NCBI GenBank assembly: GCA_900768995.1
Contig: CAAGEZ010000010.1
Coordinates: 1 to 47,095, forward strand
Direction of reading: 5' to 3'
From: Oscillospiraceae bacterium
GTDB taxonomy: Bacteria > Bacillota > Clostridia > Oscillospirales > Ruminococcaceae
DNA length: 47,095 nt
This document shows positions 7,937-16,072 of this stretch, one piece after another. The notes below the pieces were generated by a model. It did not search any database, had not been told where the DNA came from, and saw only the letters and a list, made by a program, of their open reading frames with translations. Every line of letters starts with the position of its first letter. Within the stretch, counting starts at the first letter, position 1. The translations under genes and the position numbers were made by a program.

Positions 7937-8251
7937 ATGAAAGAAGTAACACTTACAAAGGAAAATTTTGAAAAAGAAGTTCTTCGCTCGGATAAGACCG
8001 TGCTTGTGGATTTCTGGGCAAGCTGGTGCGGTCCCTGCAAGATGATAGCACCGGCTGTTGCGGAAATTGCCGAGGACTATGCTGACACCGTAAAGGTGGG
8101 CAAGATAAATGTTGATGATGAGCCTGAGCTTGCGGCGCTTTTCAAGGTTGAAAGCATACCGACCCTTATGGTTTTCAGAAACGGCAGGCCTGACGGCGTT
8201 ATGATAGGCTTCAGACCAAAGAGCGATATCGAAAAGCTTATCGGGGAATAA
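7937..8251 (+). CDS. trxA: Thioredoxin
   Basis: 104 residues, normal length, with the active site WASWCGPCK (Cys31, Cys34) and the cis-proline loop (SIPTLMVF). General protein disulfide reductase in the cytoplasm; no signal peptide. Start ATG follows AGGAGG with 6-nt spacing; a longer frame from 7883 overlaps the upstream gene and is rejected. Last gene of the operon beginning at 6982, followed by a terminator. The adjacent FTR-like gene offers a dedicated reductase partner. Confidence 0.95.
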   Translation: MKEVTLTKENFEKEVLRSDKTVLVDFWASWCGPCKMIAPAVAEIAEDYADTVKVGKINVDDEPELAALFKVESIPTLMVFRNGRPDGVMIGFRPKSDIEKLIGE

Positions 8252-8264
8252 TGTTACAATATTC

Positions 8265-8295
8265 TGCCTGTCCCGAAAAGGGGCAGGCATTTTTT
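8265..8295 (+). terminator. Terminator after thioredoxin
   Basis: TGCCTGTCCC/GGGGCAGGCA stem (one G-T pair), GAAAA loop and T tract, 14 nt past the thioredoxin stop. Confidence 0.85.
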
Positions 8296-8302
8296 ATACC
8301 CG

Positions 8303-8331
8303 TTGATTTTTTCTGCGATATGTTGTATAAT
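8303..8331 (+). promoter_or_regulatory. Promoter of the protease / YceG-like operon
   Basis: TTGATT (8303-8308), 17-nt spacer, TATAAT (8326-8331). Rules out start codons upstream of about 8340 for the next gene. Confidence 0.7.
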
Positions 8332-8364
8332 ATAATCACAGTTTATTTTATGGAGCGGCAGGAT

Positions 8365-9729
8365 ATGGAGATAAGGTTCAACCCAATGAAAATAACGGGC
8401 GTGGGAGCCTTCGGGAACGTAAGAGGAAGAACGGCGGCAGGGATAAGGAGCGTTTATTTTATTCTCTGCACAGGGTATTATGACGGGCTTTCGGAGGATA
8501 TCAGAGAGCTTGACCGAAAGCTTTCCGCCGATGAGCACTGCATTTACCGTAGAGTGACCGATCTTCCCGTTATGGGCGTAAAGGAAGCGGCGGAATACGG
8601 CGAAAAATGGGAGCGGCTTTGCAGGGGTGAAAGCGTTATTTCCCCCGAAACGGAAAAAGCACTGAAAGAGGTCTGCTCCATATACCGCAATTTGCGGAAA
8701 AATATGAACCCCACAATTGAAAAGAATTTCGCCGCCGTGCTTATGTTTTATTCGGACAGGATTCTGGACAAAATGACCTGTGACAGCGGAAAATGTCCCA
8801 AGCTTGTATGCTCGGGACGGATAGGGCTGAAAGAGTATCTTTTTTTCTATATGGCGGCGCTTATGGGGATAGATGTGATGCTGCTGTGTCCTTCGGGGCT
8901 GCCACAGCTCCCCGAGGAGCTTGAAAGGGTGTATGAGCATATCAGGCTTGGCGAGTGCGGCAGCTATGCAGTACCCCCGTATATCACTCAGACAGTTCAG
9001 CCTGTTTCTGCCGCAAATGCTCCCGTTCCCGCAAGCACAGGGGCAAGGACTGCGGCAGCTGCGGGACGGCATATATCTCAGCCCACTCCGAAAGCTGCCG
9101 TTAATACTCCTCCTGCTTCAAATGTGCATACATCTCAGGCGGGAAGCGGCGAGCTGTCATATGAAGAGCTTGCCTCTCTTGCATCATCGGTGGTTATGAT
9201 AACCCTCCACAACAGCAGAGGTAAGGTCATCGGCACAGGTTCGGGAATGATAATCGGAAAAGACGGCTACATACTTACAAATTTCCACGTTGCCGGGGGA
9301 GCAAGGTCATTCTCGGTGCAGCTCGAAAATGACGACACCGTTTACCGAACAAGCGAGCTTATAAAATATCACCCAAGCCTTGACCTTGCAATTTTGCGTA
9401 TCGACAGGCAGCAGCTTTCACCTATGAAGCTATACAGCGGCAGAAGAGAGCTTTGCAGAGGTCAGCGGGTGGTTGCGATAGGCAGTCCCTTAGGACTTTT
9501 CAACACCGTTTCCGACGGCATAATCTCGGGCTTTCGTGAGATAAACGGCGTTGATATGATACAGTTTACGGCTCCCATTTCGGGCGGCAGCTCAGGGGGC
9601 GCACTTCTTAATATGTACGGCGAGGTCATCGGCATAAGCACCGCAGGATTCAGCAAGGGTCAGAACCTTAATCTTGCGGTGGGCTACAAGGACATTATCC
9701 CGTTTATAAGCAATTTTACTGATAAGTGA
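8365..9729 (+). CDS. Trypsin-like (HtrA-type) serine protease with YceG-like N-terminal domain
   Basis: 454 residues. ATG 8365 is taken because GGAG lies 9 nt upstream; ATG 8350 and 8386 are possible. Residues 1-210 are a domain I cannot name, with the pattern PKLVCSGRIGLKEYLFFYMAALMGIDVM also seen in altered form in the next gene. A Pro/Ala-rich linker (about 215-270) leads to a trypsin-like domain with triad His308 (TNFHV), Asp340 (LDLAIL) and Ser410 (GGSSGG). Unlike HtrA/DegP there is no PDZ domain and no signal peptide or membrane anchor, so it appears cytoplasmic. It is the first gene of a unit in which the next start overlaps its stop (TGATG). The substrate is unknown. Confidence 0.85.
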   Translation: MEIRFNPMKITGVGAFGNVRGRTAAGIRSVYFILCTGYYDGLSEDIRELDRKLSADEHCIYRRVTDLPVMGVKEAAEYGEKWERLCRGESVISPETEKALKEVCSIYRNLRKNMNPTIEKNFAAVLMFYSDRILDKMTCDSGKCPKLVCSGRIGLKEYLFFYMAALMGIDVMLLCPSGLPQLPEELERVYEHIRLGECGSYAVPPYITQTVQPVSAANAPVPASTGARTAAAAGRHISQPTPKAAVNTPPASNVHTSQAGSGELSYEELASLASSVVMITLHNSRGKVIGTGSGMIIGKDGYILTNFHVAGGARSFSVQLENDDTVYRTSELIKYHPSLDLAILRIDRQQLSPMKLYSGRRELCRGQRVVAIGSPLGLFNTVSDGIISGFREINGVDMIQFTAPISGGSSGGALLNMYGEVIGISTAGFSKGQNLNLAVGYKDIIPFISNFTDK

Positions 9730-12020
9730 TGGTTATGGCTATGGCTATGGATATTTTTATTCCCCCCGAGCTTCTGGCGGAAAGCCCTCAGACGGGCGGA
9801 CATTTTCTCAGAATAAACAAATACGGCACTGACACCGAAGAGCTATTGCTCCGATTTTTTGAGCTTGCGGTGAAGCACGGGACATTTCTTGAAAAGGGTA
9901 TGGCAAACCCCACAGCTGGGGATATTGCCTATTTTGAAAGCTCCTGCGCAGTTGATTTCAGGCTTGACAAGGGATTTATAAAAGCGTCCGCAAAGAAATT
10001 CAGCACAGCCCCCGACAGCGTTCTTGACAGACTTTCAGACAGCCTTTTTCAGTCGCTTTCGAGACTTAAAGCCGAGGGCAAAAACGACAGCATTTTAAAA
10101 AATATCTTCATTAAATTTATGTGCTGGCTCAGGCGTGATATTGCCCGTGCAATAGCGCCCTCAAAGGAGAAATATCCCCCGAAGATACTGTGCAATGGCG
10201 GGCTTTCACGTCACGAGATGATGATGCTGACCGCAGCGGCTGCGGCAGGGTGTGATGTGCTTATTGCGGAGTATGACGGCTCGGCGTATTTTGACAAGCT
10301 CCCCGACAATGAAAAAACAGCGGAGCTTATAAATGTGACGGGCGGCAGTGATTTCCCCCCGGGCTTTACCCTTTCGGATATCAGAAAAAAAGCCGATGAG
10401 ATGCGAAGAAGAATGGCTGTAATATCTTCGGGAAATACGGGAAATACTGCTCTGACACCCACACCCAAAAACGGCGGTTATTGCGTCAATGCGTGGATAT
10501 CGGGAGACATTTTTTCGGATATCCTCACAGACTCCGCAAAGCGTGGAAACGAGCCTGACACGGTATATACCTGCTATGCCCGCATAAACGGCGCTGAGAA
10601 CAAGACGACATATCTCGGCGACCTTTACAGATTCTACATTACCCTCAAAGAAACAAGAGAGCCTGTCATAATCGAAAACGGCATAACGCCGCCGTCAAAT
10701 GAGGAAATTTCGGCGATATCACGGGGAAACTACCGCACCCCTGCCGATATGATAACCGCCCTTTCCGCAAACATCGTTCATTCGGACATAAAGCTGCAAG
10801 CGATGCTCCGAAGAGCATTTGCGGCAGTTATGGATATGTATTTTGCGGAAAATGGCAGCGATATGCGAAAGGGCATTTCAAAGGCGGTTTTCCTGCTCTG
10901 TTTCTTAAAGCGATATCAGGGTGCGCTTTTCGGCAGCTATCGGACAAAATTCCCCTGCCTTATAATTTTCGGCGGCTGCAAAAGCGGCGGGGAAGCTATG
11001 TTTGTGAAGATGATAGCAAGATGTCCAGCTGATGTGCTTATCCTCCGACCCGACCTGAACGGCAAGTGCGAGCTTTCGGACGATATGCTCTATGAGCGGA
11101 ACTTTACCGATTCCCTCCCTGCGGAGAAATTCCCCAAGGAAAACGGGGACGCTTCAATGGGCACAGTGGCGTATTATGCCGAGCGGGAGCTTGACACGAT
11201 GATGTACACCGACACGGGAATTTACCGCAGTCATCAGTATTCCAAGGCAAATTCTGTGGTGCTTCGGACAATGTACGAGGAGATACCTCTTTTGTGGAAC
11301 ACGGAGCTTAAATACCGCCCCAATTTCAGCACATCGGGGGATATGGTGAGTATCCCAGTCATTATGGCGAAGATATCGGGCGTCAAAGACAAGGATATGC
11401 CACGGTACTGGAACGAGCTTCACGACCTTATATCGGCATATCCCGAAAGCACTCTTGTTTTCAAGGGCGAGCCTATTATCACGGAAGAGGGTTCCTGCGA
11501 ATATGCGGTGGGGCTTATGAGAAACGGGCGGCTGAATAAGTCGGCTGTGAAGGCACATAAAAATTACCATTATGGTTTTCTTAAAGAGGAAACTCAGGAT
11601 TATATTCTGGACAAGCTGGCGGCATTTCTTGAAGCGAATGCTATCAGAGACCAAAAATCGGGCGGGCTTGAATACAGAATAATACACATTGCCCTTAATA
11701 TGGGCAGCGAGATACTCAGACTTATTCAGAAATTTGACTTTACATCGGTAAATCCCAAGGTCGTGTATATTTCAACGGGTGAAAATATCATCTCACGGTC
11801 GGACAGCATACTTCTTGCATTTCTGAGCCGACTGGGCTTTGACGTTGTTTTCTACATTCCCACGGGATATCAGAGCGCAGAGAAATATTACACTGACGGC
11901 GTTATGAGCTGCCTTGAAACAGGCGAGTATGTGTTTGACCTTACTGTACCCGACCTGAGCAAGCGCATTGCTGACCCGAAAAAATCAATTTTCAAACGGA
12001 TATTCGGAAAGGAAAAATAA
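9729..12020 (+). CDS. Large YceG-like protein (TerD-associated 'biosynthetic module' family)
   Basis: 763 residues from ATG 9729, which overlaps the protease stop; several ATG codons follow (9735, 9741, 9747), so the exact start is uncertain. The middle and C-terminus match what I recall of the YceG family linked to tellurite/stress proteins: YSKANSVVLRTMYEEIPLLW followed by YRPNF, then MAKISGVKDKD, and near the end NPKVVYISTGENIISRSD with LGFDVVFYIPTGY. A short strand-helix unit ending DVL/DVV occurs about three times (near residues 155, 415 and 690), and once in the protease. No membrane segment. YceG proteins are reported with TerD-type stress systems, and a terD gene sits at 42665-43246. 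Chemistry unknown; family assignment is from memory of motifs. Confidence 0.7.
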   Translation: MVMAMAMDIFIPPELLAESPQTGGHFLRINKYGTDTEELLLRFFELAVKHGTFLEKGMANPTAGDIAYFESSCAVDFRLDKGFIKASAKKFSTAPDSVLDRLSDSLFQSLSRLKAEGKNDSILKNIFIKFMCWLRRDIARAIAPSKEKYPPKILCNGGLSRHEMMMLTAAAAAGCDVLIAEYDGSAYFDKLPDNEKTAELINVTGGSDFPPGFTLSDIRKKADEMRRRMAVISSGNTGNTALTPTPKNGGYCVNAWISGDIFSDILTDSAKRGNEPDTVYTCYARINGAENKTTYLGDLYRFYITLKETREPVIIENGITPPSNEEISAISRGNYRTPADMITALSANIVHSDIKLQAMLRRAFAAVMDMYFAENGSDMRKGISKAVFLLCFLKRYQGALFGSYRTKFPCLIIFGGCKSGGEAMFVKMIARCPADVLILRPDLNGKCELSDDMLYERNFTDSLPAEKFPKENGDASMGTVAYYAERELDTMMYTDTGIYRSHQYSKANSVVLRTMYEEIPLLWNTELKYRPNFSTSGDMVSIPVIMAKISGVKDKDMPRYWNELHDLISAYPESTLVFKGEPIITEEGSCEYAVGLMRNGRLNKSAVKAHKNYHYGFLKEETQDYILDKLAAFLEANAIRDQKSGGLEYRIIHIALNMGSEILRLIQKFDFTSVNPKVVYISTGENIISRSDSILLAFLSRLGFDVVFYIPTGYQSAEKYYTDGVMSCLETGEYVFDLTVPDLSKRIADPKKSIFKRIFGKEK

Positions 12021-12021
12021 A

Positions 12022-13167
12022 ATGAAAGCCAAGGATATTGCATTATTATGCACCGCTGCGGCAGGTGCGGGAGCGGCTGCGGGAATTGCGGCTGCGGGAG
12101 TAAACAAGCCTGCACAGACAAAGCAGCCAAAGGAAAAACCTGCGGCAAAGGCTAAAAAGCCGACGGAAACGGCAAAGAAAAATACAAATGCTGCGGCTGA
12201 TATAAAGCCCCTCAAAGCCACAGTCACAGAGCTTGGATTTCCCGTGAACGACAGCCTTTCCTGCGTGTATTCCCACAGCGGCAGCGGTATAACTGCGGTG
12301 TTCGGCTCTGACGGAAAGCACTCGGTTTTCAAGGCAAGGGCTGACGGCAGCATTGTGAGCGCAAGATGCCCCTCGGGGATATCGGGAGCGGCGGCAGGCG
12401 ATGACTGCGTAATGTTCCTCACGCCGAGAGGGGGAGTTTTCGTGTATGATGACCCCGAAAAGGAGCCTGTGCTCTGTGCCCTCACAGCCCCCGAATATGC
12501 GGCGTATTATGACGGTAAATTCTACGTTTTCTCGGATTCGCTCCTCTACATTTGCACCTCCGACGGCGAGATCGAAAAGACCGTGAGCCTTGGAGCGATG
12601 ATAGAGATAACAGGGGGCGATATCTGCGATGCGGAGGATTCCGACAGCAGCTTTACTGCGGCAAAGGTCAGCGTTAAAAAGCTGTTTCCATTCGGAAAAT
12701 CCGACCTTTTTGCGGCAATAACCGCCGAGGGCAATTCCTACATTATGCACAAGGACGAGGACGATTTTGTAAGCTTTGAAAAGACATATGAGAATATCAT
12801 AGATGTGTGCGTTTTCGGGAATTTCGCCTATTATCTTTGCAGGCTCTCCGAGGGATACGGCATAATAAAAACCGAGATAAAGCGGAAAAACTGCGAGACT
12901 GCGGGAAAATATCAGCTCTGCGGCGAGGACAGAAAGCCTGTGAAGATCTTTTCCGTCAGCTGCGGGATCGGCATAATGTACGAGGACGGGAGCGTTAAAT
13001 TCCTGCTTCCCGAAATATCCTCCGAGCGTGCAAGAGAGCGTTCGAGAAGAGGTCTTTCCGCACTGAACGGCGTTTTTGAGGGAGTAATTGTTCAGGACAT
13101 TTTCTCATTCTCCGATGACTGCGGATATGTTTCCGAGGGGAAAATTTATATTGTCAAAACGGAATGA
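12022..13167 (+). CDS. Membrane-anchored propeller-like protein, unknown function
   Basis: 381 residues starting one base after the upstream stop, with AAAGGA at a good distance; a longer in-frame start at 11968 lies inside the YceG-like gene. Residues 5-25 are an Ala/Gly-rich hydrophobic segment, then a Lys/Ala/Pro-rich linker (30-65). The remainder is a series of short beta strands with repeated patterns such as YYDGKFYVFSDSLLYIC and FGNFAYYLC, suggesting a beta-propeller-like fold. No enzyme motif is seen. It is the third gene of the protease/YceG-like unit and could be its membrane or surface element; topology and role are inferred. Confidence 0.7.
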   Translation: MKAKDIALLCTAAAGAGAAAGIAAAGVNKPAQTKQPKEKPAAKAKKPTETAKKNTNAAADIKPLKATVTELGFPVNDSLSCVYSHSGSGITAVFGSDGKHSVFKARADGSIVSARCPSGISGAAAGDDCVMFLTPRGGVFVYDDPEKEPVLCALTAPEYAAYYDGKFYVFSDSLLYICTSDGEIEKTVSLGAMIEITGGDICDAEDSDSSFTAAKVSVKKLFPFGKSDLFAAITAEGNSYIMHKDEDDFVSFEKTYENIIDVCVFGNFAYYLCRLSEGYGIIKTEIKRKNCETAGKYQLCGEDRKPVKIFSVSCGIGIMYEDGSVKFLLPEISSERARERSRRGLSALNGVFEGVIVQDIFSFSDDCGYVSEGKIYIVKTE

Positions 13168-13175
13168 AAAGCCTA

Positions 13176-13204
13176 TTGACAACCGCCGCAAATAATGCTA
13201 TGAT
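13176..13204 (+). promoter_or_regulatory. Promoter of L,D-transpeptidase gene
   Basis: TTGACA (13176-13181), 17-nt spacer, TATGAT (13199-13204), 35 nt before the start codon. Confidence 0.75.
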
Positions 13205-13238
13205 ATCCGTATATTAATATAATTAAGGGAAAAGTGAA

Positions 13239-14753
13239 ATGGAAGAGATAAAAGAAAAGCAGACAGATGACTACACCATTGACAGCGAGACATCAGACCT
13301 TATCTCCGCAGCCATTGCGGGAAAAAAACAGGCGGCGGCAAAGGCTAAGTCCGACCATAAGAAAAAGATAATCATTATAAGCTGCGTTGCGGGAATTGCG
13401 GCTGTGGCGGCTGTGTATTTCGGCGGCTGGGCGGCTTCAATGGGCAGATTCCTTTCAAATACATACATAAACGGCGTTGATGTCAGCAAGATGAACGTTT
13501 CCGAGGCGGCTGCGGCTGTTCAGTCCGAGTTCGTTCCCGAGGGCATAACCGTTATTGAGCGAAACGGCGATGAGGTGGTTTTCAGCCCCTCGGATTTTGA
13601 CTATAAATATGATGTTTTCGGCGAGGTAAGCAAAATTTACCGCAGTGTCAAGCACGGCGGCTGGCTGGGAGCGGTTTTCAGGGAAACCTATTACGATACC
13701 GAAGCCAAGCCCTCCTATGACGAAACAAAGCTAAAAAGGCTCATCACCCGAACAAGCTGGGGAAGTACCCCCACCGAAAATGCGGAGCTTGTTCACGGTG
13801 ATAACGGATATTACATCAAAAAGGAAGTCTACGGCGACAAGCCCGATGAAACAAAGCTTGCGGAATATGTGCTTTCCGAAGCGGCAAATGGCAATTTCAC
13901 CATTGACATTGAAAAGGGCGGCTGTTACGAGGACCCAACCGTTTTTGCCGCAGACCTTGAGGGCAAGCTTGATGATCTTAACAACAAATTCAACTATGTC
14001 ATAACCTATGATTTCGGCTACACCACCGAAGAGCTTACAGGCGCAATGGTTTATGACTGGATGGAGGACGGCGGCGTTCTCGACAAGAGCAAGGCGGAAA
14101 AATATGTTGATTCCCTTGCTGAAAAATACGACACCTTTATGACCGCCCGAAAATTTCAAACCACCAACAGGGGCGTTATCACAATGAGCCAGGGACGCTA
14201 TTCCACAGGTCAGTACGGCTGGTGGACTGACAAGGAAAAGACTCTTGCCCAGCTCCTTGAATATATCGGCAAGGGCGAATCCGTGACCACCGAGCCTGTT
14301 TATGTTAGACTTGACACGGGCTATACATACCGTGGCTTTGACTCCGCCCGTTCTGCCGAGGGGGATATCGGAAACACTTACATCGAGGTGGACCTTTCCG
14401 CCCAGCATATGTGGTATTACGAAAACGGGGAGATAAAGTTCGAGACCGACCAGATAGTTTCGGGCAAGGCAAGCGACCCCAAGCGAAAGACCCCCGAGGG
14501 CGTTTACAGCGTTTACACCAAGAACACCAACTACACTATGGTGGCGGCAGACGGTTCATACACCGCAAGATGTGCATATTTCCTACGAATAAGCTTTGAG
14601 GGCATAGGCTTCCACGACCTGAGCCGCTCGGCATACGGCGGAAATATCTATCTCACGAACGGCTCCCACGGCTGCATCAATATGAAATATGATGAAGTTA
14701 AAAAGCTTTACGAAATGGTGGAGCGTGGAACGCCTGTTATAATGTATTATTAA
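13239..14753 (+). CDS. L,D-transpeptidase (YkuD domain), membrane-anchored
   Basis: 504 residues. A cytoplasmic N-terminus (1-40) is followed by one membrane helix (about 43-65). The outside part has a region typical of peptidoglycan-binding repeats (INGVDVSKMNVSEAAAAVQ) and a C-terminal YkuD catalytic domain with GFHDLS and SHGCINM; Cys479 is the nucleophile. Such enzymes make 3-3 cross-links or attach proteins in peptidoglycan. ATG follows AAGGGA. Own promoter and a strong terminator, so transcribed alone; the length and N-terminal layout are typical of clostridial members. Confidence 0.9.
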   Translation: MEEIKEKQTDDYTIDSETSDLISAAIAGKKQAAAKAKSDHKKKIIIISCVAGIAAVAAVYFGGWAASMGRFLSNTYINGVDVSKMNVSEAAAAVQSEFVPEGITVIERNGDEVVFSPSDFDYKYDVFGEVSKIYRSVKHGGWLGAVFRETYYDTEAKPSYDETKLKRLITRTSWGSTPTENAELVHGDNGYYIKKEVYGDKPDETKLAEYVLSEAANGNFTIDIEKGGCYEDPTVFAADLEGKLDDLNNKFNYVITYDFGYTTEELTGAMVYDWMEDGGVLDKSKAEKYVDSLAEKYDTFMTARKFQTTNRGVITMSQGRYSTGQYGWWTDKEKTLAQLLEYIGKGESVTTEPVYVRLDTGYTYRGFDSARSAEGDIGNTYIEVDLSAQHMWYYENGEIKFETDQIVSGKASDPKRKTPEGVYSVYTKNTNYTMVAADGSYTARCAYFLRISFEGIGFHDLSRSAYGGNIYLTNGSHGCINMKYDEVKKLYEMVERGTPVIMYY

Positions 14754-14759
14754 AACTAT

Positions 14760-14785
14760 GAGCCGCAGGAAATTTCCTGCGGCTC
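14760..14785. terminator. Bidirectional terminator between convergent genes
   Basis: GAGCCGCAGG and CCTGCGGCTC form a perfect palindrome around AAATTT. It lies between the stop of the L,D-transpeptidase (14753) and the minus-strand HD-GYP stop (14789), and can serve both. Confidence 0.85.
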
Positions 14786-14788
14786 ACT

Positions 14789-15391
14789 TTATTTTTGAAC
14801 GTATTCGTTTGTAAGATCTTCCCAGTTGTCAAGAGCCACCTGCGCTATTTTCGGGTCATACATAATTCCGATGTTCTTTTCGATCTCGCTCTTTACCACA
14901 TCAAGAGGCAGTGCCTTTCGGTACGCCCTTGCAGAAGCCATTGCGTCAATTGAGTCGCACACGGCGATTATCCTTGCGCCTATGGGAATTTCCGTGCCCT
15001 TTGCGCCGAAAGGATATCCCTTGCCGTCCCAGCGCTCGTGATGGTGCAGGATTATGGCGGCGATACGGGAAAAATGAGAGGATTTTGAAAGAATGTCCGC
15101 ACCGATTTCGGGGTGCTTTTTCATCAGCGCCCATTCCTCGTCATTAAGTTTCCCCGGCTTTAACAGAACACGGTCGGGCACGCCTATCTTTCCGATATCG
15201 TGGAGATGTCCCGAAATATGTATCTCCTGAGTTTCCTCGTGGGATATGCCCAGCTTTTGGCAGAGAAAGCACGCCATATCGCTGACCCGTCTTGAGTGAT
15301 TTCCCGTGTACGGGTCACGGGCATCAAGGGCGGAGGTTATGCACTCCACCATTTCGTGGTATTCAAAATTGACCTCGCAGTCACATTTCAT
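14789..15391 (-). CDS. HD-GYP domain protein (probable c-di-GMP phosphodiesterase)
   Basis: 200 residues, essentially a bare HD-GYP domain. Metal ligands are visible: His32 (GNHSRRV), His64-Asp65 (GHLHDIGK), His93 and the HHHER group at 116-120; the GYP motif is intact (GKGYP, 125-127), as is the later DSIDAM segment. The family hydrolyses c-di-GMP or related dinucleotides. There is no receiver or sensor domain, so control may be transcriptional: it lies 20 bp downstream of a DtxR-type regulator and shares its promoter. Start ATG follows GAAAGGAC. Confidence 0.88.
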   Translation of the reverse strand: MKCDCEVNFEYHEMVECITSALDARDPYTGNHSRRVSDMACFLCQKLGISHEETQEIHISGHLHDIGKIGVPDRVLLKPGKLNDEEWALMKKHPEIGADILSKSSHFSRIAAIILHHHERWDGKGYPFGAKGTEIPIGARIIAVCDSIDAMASARAYRKALPLDVVKSEIEKNIGIMYDPKIAQVALDNWEDLTNEYVQK

Positions 15392-15411
15392 TTTTATGTC
15401 CTTTCTGTATT

Positions 15412-15789
15412 TCAGCCCTGCTTTTCAAGCAGATGTTCGGAAAGACGATTGACGGTCTTTTCCGAAGCGTGGATAACTATTTTTACCGAGTCCTCGTCAG
15501 CGGTCTTTTCGTCCAGCCCGAGAACATTTTCAAGAAAATTACGTATTATAACGCAGCTTGTGTAAATGGAGTTGGCTGCCTTTATGCCGTTTTCGGTAAG
15601 TCCTATCTGACCGTAATGCTCCTTCCGGATATAGCCGCACTCGCAGAGCTTTGCCGCCATTGAAGCGGTGCTCGCCTTGCTCACTCCCACAAGCTTTGCC
15701 ACCTCGGAGGAGCGGACCTCGCTGCCGTTCTGACCCAGCTTGTAAATGGCGAAGAGATATTTTTTCTGAGAATATGTCAGTTCGTTCAT
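15412..15789 (-). CDS. DtxR/MntR-family metal-dependent transcriptional regulator
   Basis: 125 residues. An N-terminal winged helix (MNELTYSQKKYLFAIYKL, RSSEVAKLVGVSKASTASMA) is followed by a dimerisation region with likely metal ligands (HASEKTVNRLSEHLL). The SH3-like third domain of full-length DtxR is absent, as in MntR. Members repress metal-uptake genes when loaded with Mn or Fe. First gene of an operon with HD-GYP. Inverted and direct GGTTAG/GCTAAC repeats at its own transcription start suggest autoregulation. The ligand metal cannot be told from sequence. Confidence 0.88.
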   Translation of the reverse strand: MNELTYSQKKYLFAIYKLGQNGSEVRSSEVAKLVGVSKASTASMAAKLCECGYIRKEHYGQIGLTENGIKAANSIYTSCVIIRNFLENVLGLDEKTADEDSVKIVIHASEKTVNRLSEHLLEKQG

Positions 15790-15850
15790 TTTTTATGATA
15801 CATTCCTTTCACGGAGTTTTATTTTGCTGTTTTCCAATTGTTGCCGCCTG

Positions 15851-15890
15851 CTAACCTATGTTCATATCTATATGGTTAGTTTCTGCTAAC
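15851..15890 (-). promoter_or_regulatory. Putative DtxR-type operator
   Basis: CTAACC (15851-15856) and GGTTAG (15874-15879) form an inverted repeat; GCTAAC recurs at 15885-15890. The half-sites resemble those of DtxR/IdeR boxes (TTAGG..CTAACC). They cover the transcription start and early leader of the dtxR-HD-GYP operon. Confidence 0.55.
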
Positions 15891-15893
15891 ATT

Positions 15894-15922
15894 ATTTTAC
15901 CCTATTTTCCCTCCATTGTCAA
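15894..15922 (-). promoter_or_regulatory. Promoter of the dtxR / HD-GYP operon
   Basis: On the minus strand TTGACA (complement of 15917-15922), 17-nt spacer, TAAAAT (complement of 15894-15899). The putative operator lies immediately downstream. Confidence 0.75.
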
Positions 15923-16014
15923 GGGATATTTCCGATTATGGACGCATATAAAAATTATTTGTAGCTTTGCACATAATTTTGGTTAGTGAGGGGTAACTAC
16001 ATGGTGAGTTTATA

Positions 16015-16058
16015 GAAAAAACAACAGCCATTTCATCATAAAATGGCTGTTGTTTTTA
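16015..16058 (-). terminator. Terminator after DUF4230 pair
   Basis: Perfect 13-bp stem ACAACAGCCATTT/AAATGGCTGTTGT with a 7-nt loop; T runs occur on both strands, so it is probably bidirectional. It serves the minus-strand gene ending at 16073. Confidence 0.85.
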
Positions 16059-16072
16059 GTTATAATTCTAAA

